NCBI GenBank assembly: GCA_029857995.1
Contig: JAOUFZ010000060.1
Coordinates: 1 to 9,004, forward strand
Source of the DNA: Dehalococcoidia bacterium
GTDB taxonomy: Bacteria > Chloroflexota > Dehalococcoidia > GIF9 > AB-539-J10
Length of the DNA: 9,004 nucleotides
Direction of reading: 5' to 3'
Both the position numbers and the translations under genes were made by a program. The notes beneath the pieces were generated by a model that was given only the letters and a program-made list of their open reading frames with translations, was not told the origin of the DNA and searched no databases. Of this stretch, positions 6,197-9,004 are shown piece by piece (positions within the stretch are counted from its first letter, which is position 1; every line of letters begins with the position of its first letter).

Positions 6197-6502
6197 CAGA
6201 GAAACAACTGCTGAAATAGTACAGATAAGGCTGAAATACTGAGAAAAGAATCCGGCCTGTAAAAGTGCCAAACTCAGCACCAAATCAAGAGCCCTTTTGG
6301 TACCGTGTCCTGCCTCAACATTCCGTCACAGTGTGTAACTAACTAGCGAGCTTCTAACCTTCTTTTGCGGCTTTGACCTCTCGCCCTGTTTTTTGCATTC
6401 CTACGTCTTTTTTTGTAGAGTTTGTATATGCCGAAGTTAGAAGGGGTGCGGCCCTATATAAACAACTAATCAGGCAGAATCAATTAATAAGGAGGCGCCA
6501 AT
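6197..6502. other. Intergenic region after the ABC operon
   Basis: Just over 300 bases with no gene. GCTGAAATA occurs twice (6210-6218, 6230-6238). ACCAAA (6279-6284) and TTTGGT (6296-6301) can form a small hairpin without a T-run. CTTCTAAC (6351-6358) and GTTAGAAG (6436-6443) are an 8-bp inverted pair 77 bases apart. TATATA at 6455-6460 may be a -10 for the next gene, but no good -35 accompanies it. No clear terminator is present for the operon. Confidence 0.55.
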
Positions 6503-6841
6503 ATGCCAACTATTTTTGCTGTATACAATCTGAAAAAGGACCAAAAACCTGAAGAATACGACAACTATCTGACCAAAACGAAAATCCCAGGGATCAGGGG
6601 GGCACCTTGGTGCACAGAGTTTAAAACCTGGAAGGTCGACAAGGTTCTTGGCCCCGCTGTTTCTGAACCAGAGGGGACATTGCCTACACAACCTCCCTAC
6701 CTTTATGTTGCCAAGATTGAAGTATCTGATTTAGATGCGATGGTGAGTTATCTTGGGACTGATGCAGGCAAGGAATTTGTCAGGGCCTGGAGCGTGTATA
6801 TCGACCCAACAGCGATTTTCACTCTTGGGCATGAAGTTTAG
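6503..6841 (+). CDS. Small dimeric alpha/beta-barrel protein, REDY/HapK-like or EthD-like
   Basis: 112-residue cytoplasmic protein with no signal peptide. The N-terminal strand MPTIFAVYNLKKDQKPEEYD followed by a helix, the central TEFKTWKVDKVLG, and then PPYLYVAKIEVSDLDAMVSY fit the ferredoxin-like dimeric alpha/beta-barrel fold. The order of elements resembles REDY-like (HapK) proteins, named from prodigiosin biosynthesis, and EthD-like proteins. No pigment or degradation gene is nearby, so the fold is a better claim than the function. The start ATG 6503 has a very good SD AAGGAGGC (6489-6496). After the TAG stop the same frame stays open for 73 codons, annotated separately as a likely gene fragment. 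It is probably a single-gene transcript. Confidence 0.75.
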   Translation: MPTIFAVYNLKKDQKPEEYDNYLTKTKIPGIRGAPWCTEFKTWKVDKVLGPAVSEPEGTLPTQPPYLYVAKIEVSDLDAMVSYLGTDAGKEFVRAWSVYIDPTAIFTLGHEV

Positions 6842-7063
6842 CAGTATATTCAACAGTTTTATCAAGAAAGGGCCGCACTGGAAGCCTCTTTTGAGAAGAT
6901 GTTTGCAGACCTAGAGAGGCAAGAGGTCATGGCAGAGTGGGAAACGTTGAAGGCGAGGTCACCAAAAGCCAAATTGTGTCTTCAAAATTTACTATTTACT
7001 CCCCGGTTTCGCTTTTCTCCCGCATTATTGATATTTATTCGTAGTTCTAAAGAACTACCCTGA
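6842..7063 (+). pseudogene. Probable gene fragment continuing in frame after the HapK-like gene
   Basis: Immediately after the TAG at 6839-6841 the same frame is open for 73 codons to TGA at 7061-7063. The first 44 residues look like real protein, a charged amphipathic helix containing YQERAALEASFEKMFADLER and EWETLKARSPKAK. The rest, beginning LCLQNLLFTPRF, looks like non-coding translation. In-frame ATGs lie at 6898 and 6931, but neither has a good SD site. The simplest reading is the remnant of a gene that ended or was broken here. No family is recognised. Stop-codon readthrough is possible but unsupported. Confidence 0.35.
7041..7058. repeat. 8-bp perfect inverted repeat with 2-base centre
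   Basis: GTAGTTCT (7041-7048), AA, AGAACTAC (7051-7058). The two-base centre is too small for a hairpin loop, so a cruciform or a dimeric protein-binding site is more natural than an RNA stem. No gene starts close by. Confidence 0.6.
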
Positions 7064-7107
7064 AACGTTTCGGCGTAGTTTCGGGGTGAATTTCAAGGTT
7101 GGTTTCG

Positions 7108-7140
7108 GGGTTGTCCCAGGGTTATCCCAGGGTTATCTCA
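7108..7140. repeat. Three tandem 11-bp repeats
   Basis: GGGTTGTCCCA (7108-7118), GGGTTATCCCA (7119-7129) and GGGTTATCTCA (7130-7140) follow each other without gaps. The unit is about one helical turn, so any bound protein would meet each copy on the same face. Only three units and no spacers, so it is not a CRISPR array. Confidence 0.8.
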
Positions 7141-7187
7141 GTTCTATTTCTACCTCTATACCTACTTCTGCCTCCTTCTACCTCAGT

Positions 7188-7269
7188 AACTTCTACGGTG
7201 ATTCTAAGTTTCAAGTGCTAGCTTTCTTTTAGCTACAGTTCCGAGTAGAAGCATAGAGCCGTAGAAGTT
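7188..7269. repeat. 11-bp perfect inverted repeat with 60-base loop
   Basis: AACTTCTACGG (7188-7198) is exactly complementary to CCGTAGAAGTT (7259-7269). The loop contains a smaller pair TAGCT/AGCTA, and further CTTCTAC and GTAGAAG copies flank it, so several foldings are possible. Role unknown; it may be a degenerate small mobile element or a structured transcript. Confidence 0.65.
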
Positions 7270-7327
7270 GGAACCTGGAACTGGAACAAGGTAGCAGATC
7301 TTAAAAGCATCGCATACCTGATTACTA

Positions 7328-7365
7328 GGTCACAAAACGATGGCTTGTGTGGTTAGGTAACAAAA
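7328..7365 (+). repeat. Dispersed diverged repeat, copy 2
   Basis: GGTCACAA (7328-7335) followed by the 24-mer at 7342-7365 (GGCTTGTGTGGTTAGGTAAC then AAAA). This matches copy 1 at 1003-1046 in the same orientation. Weaker similarity, including a shared TTGTG, continues for about 20 bases downstream of both copies. Confidence 0.5.
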
Positions 7366-7434
7366 TACGCAATTGTGCAATTCCACGCTAAGGTATATTG
7401 TAGCTCTGGCCTGACCATCTAAGCGCCAGTCGTG

Positions 7435-7626
7435 TTAGGAAACGCACTGCCAGCTCAGGAACAGATAGGTCGCATCCTCAACGATGTTCCAGCCTGCACG
7501 TGAGAAGGTAGCGGTGCTCTTCATTTCCGCCGTGGTCTTCCCTGTCCCGCCAGCGGAATTACATTGTCCGCTGGCTCTGATGTCCCACGTGGCATACCTG
7601 AAATCCGATTCTGATCTGAAGGAGGT
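7435..7626 (-). pseudogene. Decayed C-terminal fragment of a GLUG-type surface-repeat protein
   Basis: The minus strand reads 63 codons after the dehydrogenase stop, in the same frame, to TAA at 7437-7435. It contains YATWDIRASGQCNSAGG followed by GTGKTTAEMKSTATFSRAGW. The WD-x-SG then GGTGKTTAEM-TFxxAGW pattern is characteristic of repeat units in bacterial surface and adhesin-like proteins with GLUG-type modules. Only one partial unit is present, with no start codon, no SD site and no upstream part, so it is a remnant. It may be left from a neighbouring surface protein gene, or be an insertion that now abuts the dehydrogenase. Translation by readthrough of the dehydrogenase stop cannot be excluded, but nothing supports it. 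Confidence 0.6.
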
Positions 7627-8808
7627 TTATTCCGTTTGCATCAGGGTGTAGATACCTCCTTCCCGTTCGAGGATATACAGTTTACCTGCCAGATCTTCAC
7701 CGAAGGAGGTAATACTCAGTCCGGACCTAGTTAATAGCGTGTTCTCAGTTAAGACACTGCCATCATAAGCTAGAGCCCAGATATCTCCGGAGCAATAATC
7801 ACCGTATAAGTAATAGCCCTGCAAAGAAGGTATCTCGTCTCCCCGATACACATAGCCCCCGGTGATCGAGCAGCGCCCCTGTGAGTGGTCATACTCAGCT
7901 ATGGGCAAAGTTAGGCCAGACTGGTCACAGCCACTAGCTGGAGAATAGCAGTGCAAACCTTCCATTATGTTCCAGCCATAATTAGCGCCTTTGGCAATGA
8001 TATCTATTTCCTCCCACGAGCCTTGCCCGACATCACCAACCCATAACAGTCCGGTTTCTGAATCAAAGGAAAAACGCCAGGGGTTTCGCAGGCCGAATGC
8101 CCATATCTCTGCCCGGGCACCTGCAGTATCCACAAACGGATTATCGGCGGGTATTTCATAATCCCCGGGTCCTGATAGTCCACTTACGTCAATCCGTAGA
8201 ATTGAGCCCAGGAGTGTGCCCAGGTTTTGTCCATTGCCTTGAGGGTCACCGGCACTTCCACCGTCGCCTAAACCAATATAAAGGTACCCGTCCGGACCGA
8301 AGGCGAGCTGCCCGCCGTTATGGTTGCCAAAGGGCTGCTCAACTTCCATGATAATAACTTCACTTTGTGGGTCAGGTACATCCGTATCCTCCTGGTCAAG
8401 GCTGAAGCGAGACAATACCGAGCGCCGAGGATCGGCAGCTGAGTAATAAACATAAAAATAGCCGTTTTCCTGGTAATCGGGGTCGAAGGCAAGGCCAAGC
8501 AAGCCTTCCTCGTTACCTCCCCTGTTAACCCGGTCTGTAATATCTAAAAATATATCCGCCTGCTGCGGATTGTTAGCGGAAAAAGCATAGATGACTCCTC
8601 TCTGTCCGGTAATGAATATCAGGCCGCTCGTGTCATCCGGCTGGACCAGGTTGGTCATTTCCTGAAAAGACAGGTCGGGAAATACCCGTTCAACTTGAAT
8701 ACTGCCGGCAGGTGGGGTGGGTTCTGAATCACAAGCCAACAAACTTACCAGCACGACCACTCCGATCATAAGCAGCATTATTCTTGCGTGATTGACAATC
8801 CTTTTCAT
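7627..8808 (-). CDS. Lipoprotein glucose/sorbosone dehydrogenase (soluble quinoprotein GDH-like)
   Basis: 393-residue exported lipoprotein of the GSDH family, a six-bladed beta-propeller that oxidises aldose sugars, usually with PQQ. The N-terminus MKRIVNHARIMLLMIGVVVL ends in the lipobox LLAC, with Cys26 as the lipidated residue. Propeller motifs include GLLGLAFDPDYQENGYFYVY, then NHNGGQLAFGPDGYLYIGLG with the conserved His at about 163, GDGGSAGDPQGNGQN (likely calcium-binding loop), and AFGLRNPWRFSFD with the conserved Arg at about 241. GDVGQGSWEEIDII and GANYGWNIMEG follow. Four further Cys (about 287, 294, 313, 339) lie late in the chain. ATG 8808 is chosen over the frame opening at 8871 because AGGAGGT lies nine bases upstream. 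No PQQ synthesis gene is in view, so cofactor and substrate are inferred from the family only. Confidence 0.92.
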   Translation of the reverse strand: MKRIVNHARIMLLMIGVVVLVSLLACDSEPTPPAGSIQVERVFPDLSFQEMTNLVQPDDTSGLIFITGQRGVIYAFSANNPQQADIFLDITDRVNRGGNEEGLLGLAFDPDYQENGYFYVYYSAADPRRSVLSRFSLDQEDTDVPDPQSEVIIMEVEQPFGNHNGGQLAFGPDGYLYIGLGDGGSAGDPQGNGQNLGTLLGSILRIDVSGLSGPGDYEIPADNPFVDTAGARAEIWAFGLRNPWRFSFDSETGLLWVGDVGQGSWEEIDIIAKGANYGWNIMEGLHCYSPASGCDQSGLTLPIAEYDHSQGRCSITGGYVYRGDEIPSLQGYYLYGDYCSGDIWALAYDGSVLTENTLLTRSGLSITSFGEDLAGKLYILEREGGIYTLMQTE

Positions 8809-8910
8809 GGCTTTATAACCTCCTGTGCTAACTAATAAGATATCTCCTTCAACGCCCTTAATTTTGCACACCCACCTTCGTCTTAAGTCGGTACCGATGG
8901 AATAGTCATA

Positions 8911-8927
8911 AGATTGGACGCCAATCT
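8911..8927. promoter_or_regulatory. Palindromic candidate operator upstream of the sugar dehydrogenase
   Basis: AGATTGG (8911-8917), ACG, CCAATCT (8921-8927): a perfect 7-bp dyad about 100 bases upstream of ATG 8808. The GATTGGAC of 8912-8919 recurs in inverted form as GTCCAATC at 8976-8983. It could be a repressor or activator site for the dehydrogenase gene, but no promoter boxes are clear in between. The rest of 8872-9004 shows no identifiable gene. Confidence 0.35.
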
Positions 8928-9004
8928 GGGCTTACTGATGGGTCTGATCGCTATGGTGGAGCTGGAATTCGTCAAGTCCAATCAATCGACAAGCGTACCT
9001 TTGC

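Larger units (their letters stand above)
6842..7434. other. Repeat-rich gene-poor region
   Basis: Beyond the possible gene fragment at its start, this region has no convincing gene. It contains an 18-base palindrome (7041-7058), scattered GTTTCGG copies (between 7067 and 7107), three tandem 11-mers (7108-7140), a pyrimidine-rich tract with CTTCTAC copies (about 7141-7197), an 11-bp inverted repeat (7188-7269), three GGAAC copies near 7270-7287, and the second copy of the dispersed repeat (7328-7365). Confidence 0.65.

Noticed and set aside
6839..6844. Programmed readthrough of TAG followed by CAG in the HapK-like gene
   Set aside because: The context only loosely resembles known readthrough sites, and the upstream protein already looks complete.
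7108..7140. CRISPR-like repeat array
   Set aside because: Units are only 11 bp, contiguous and without spacers, and there are no cas genes.
7373..7399. Promoter TTGTGC with TATATT
   Set aside because: Spacing is only 15 bases, both boxes are imperfect and no plus-strand gene follows.
8890..9004. Short open frame running to the right edge on the plus strand
   Set aside because: It has no SD site, no clear start after an upstream stop and no recognisable motif; the window ends before it can be judged.

Overview
The window looks like a bacterial chromosome segment of moderate GC, with standard code, clear Shine-Dalgarno (SD) sites and long gene-poor gaps. The gene mix (stand-alone receiver domain, DUF3795 Cys-rich protein, HemG-like flavodoxin, ABC-2 exporter operon, lipoprotein glucose/sorbosone dehydrogenase, decayed surface-repeat fragment) resembles environmental anaerobe genomes such as Chloroflexota/Dehalococcoidia. 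That placement is an impression from gene content, not a demonstration.

Layout: (1) 1-350, the 3' part of a CheY-like response regulator. (2) 351-1132, a non-coding stretch with a long-loop 12-bp inverted repeat and two 20-bp direct repeats that resemble an IS21-family terminus. (3) 1133-1894, a YgjP/DUF45-type zinc metallopeptidase. (4) 2138-2575 on the minus strand, a 17-cysteine DUF3795 protein. (5) 2942-3502, a flavodoxin-domain protein preceded by an extended -10 promoter and a possible 21-residue leader peptide. (6) 3769-6196, a tightly coupled three-gene ABC operon: ATPase, six-helix ABC-2 permease, and a protein with one membrane segment at each end and an extracytoplasmic middle. (7) 6503-6841, a small dimeric alpha/beta-barrel protein resembling REDY/HapK or EthD. 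(8) 6842-7434, repeat-rich non-coding DNA that starts with a probable gene fragment. (9) 7435-7626 minus, a decayed piece of a GLUG-type surface-repeat protein. (10) 7627-8808 minus, a lipoprotein quinoprotein-type sugar dehydrogenase.

The clearest functional unit is the ABC operon. Its ATPase keeps Walker A, Walker B and the catalytic Glu, but has SAA in place of SGG in the signature and Asp in place of the switch His. The third gene has no family I recognise and carries a 10-residue motif twice, 22 residues apart, with only synonymous differences in the DNA. This three-gene module is the best candidate here for something poorly described. The gaps show decay and repeat traffic: an IS-end-like repeat, a diverged direct repeat about 6.3 kb apart, tandem 11-mers and two gene fragments.
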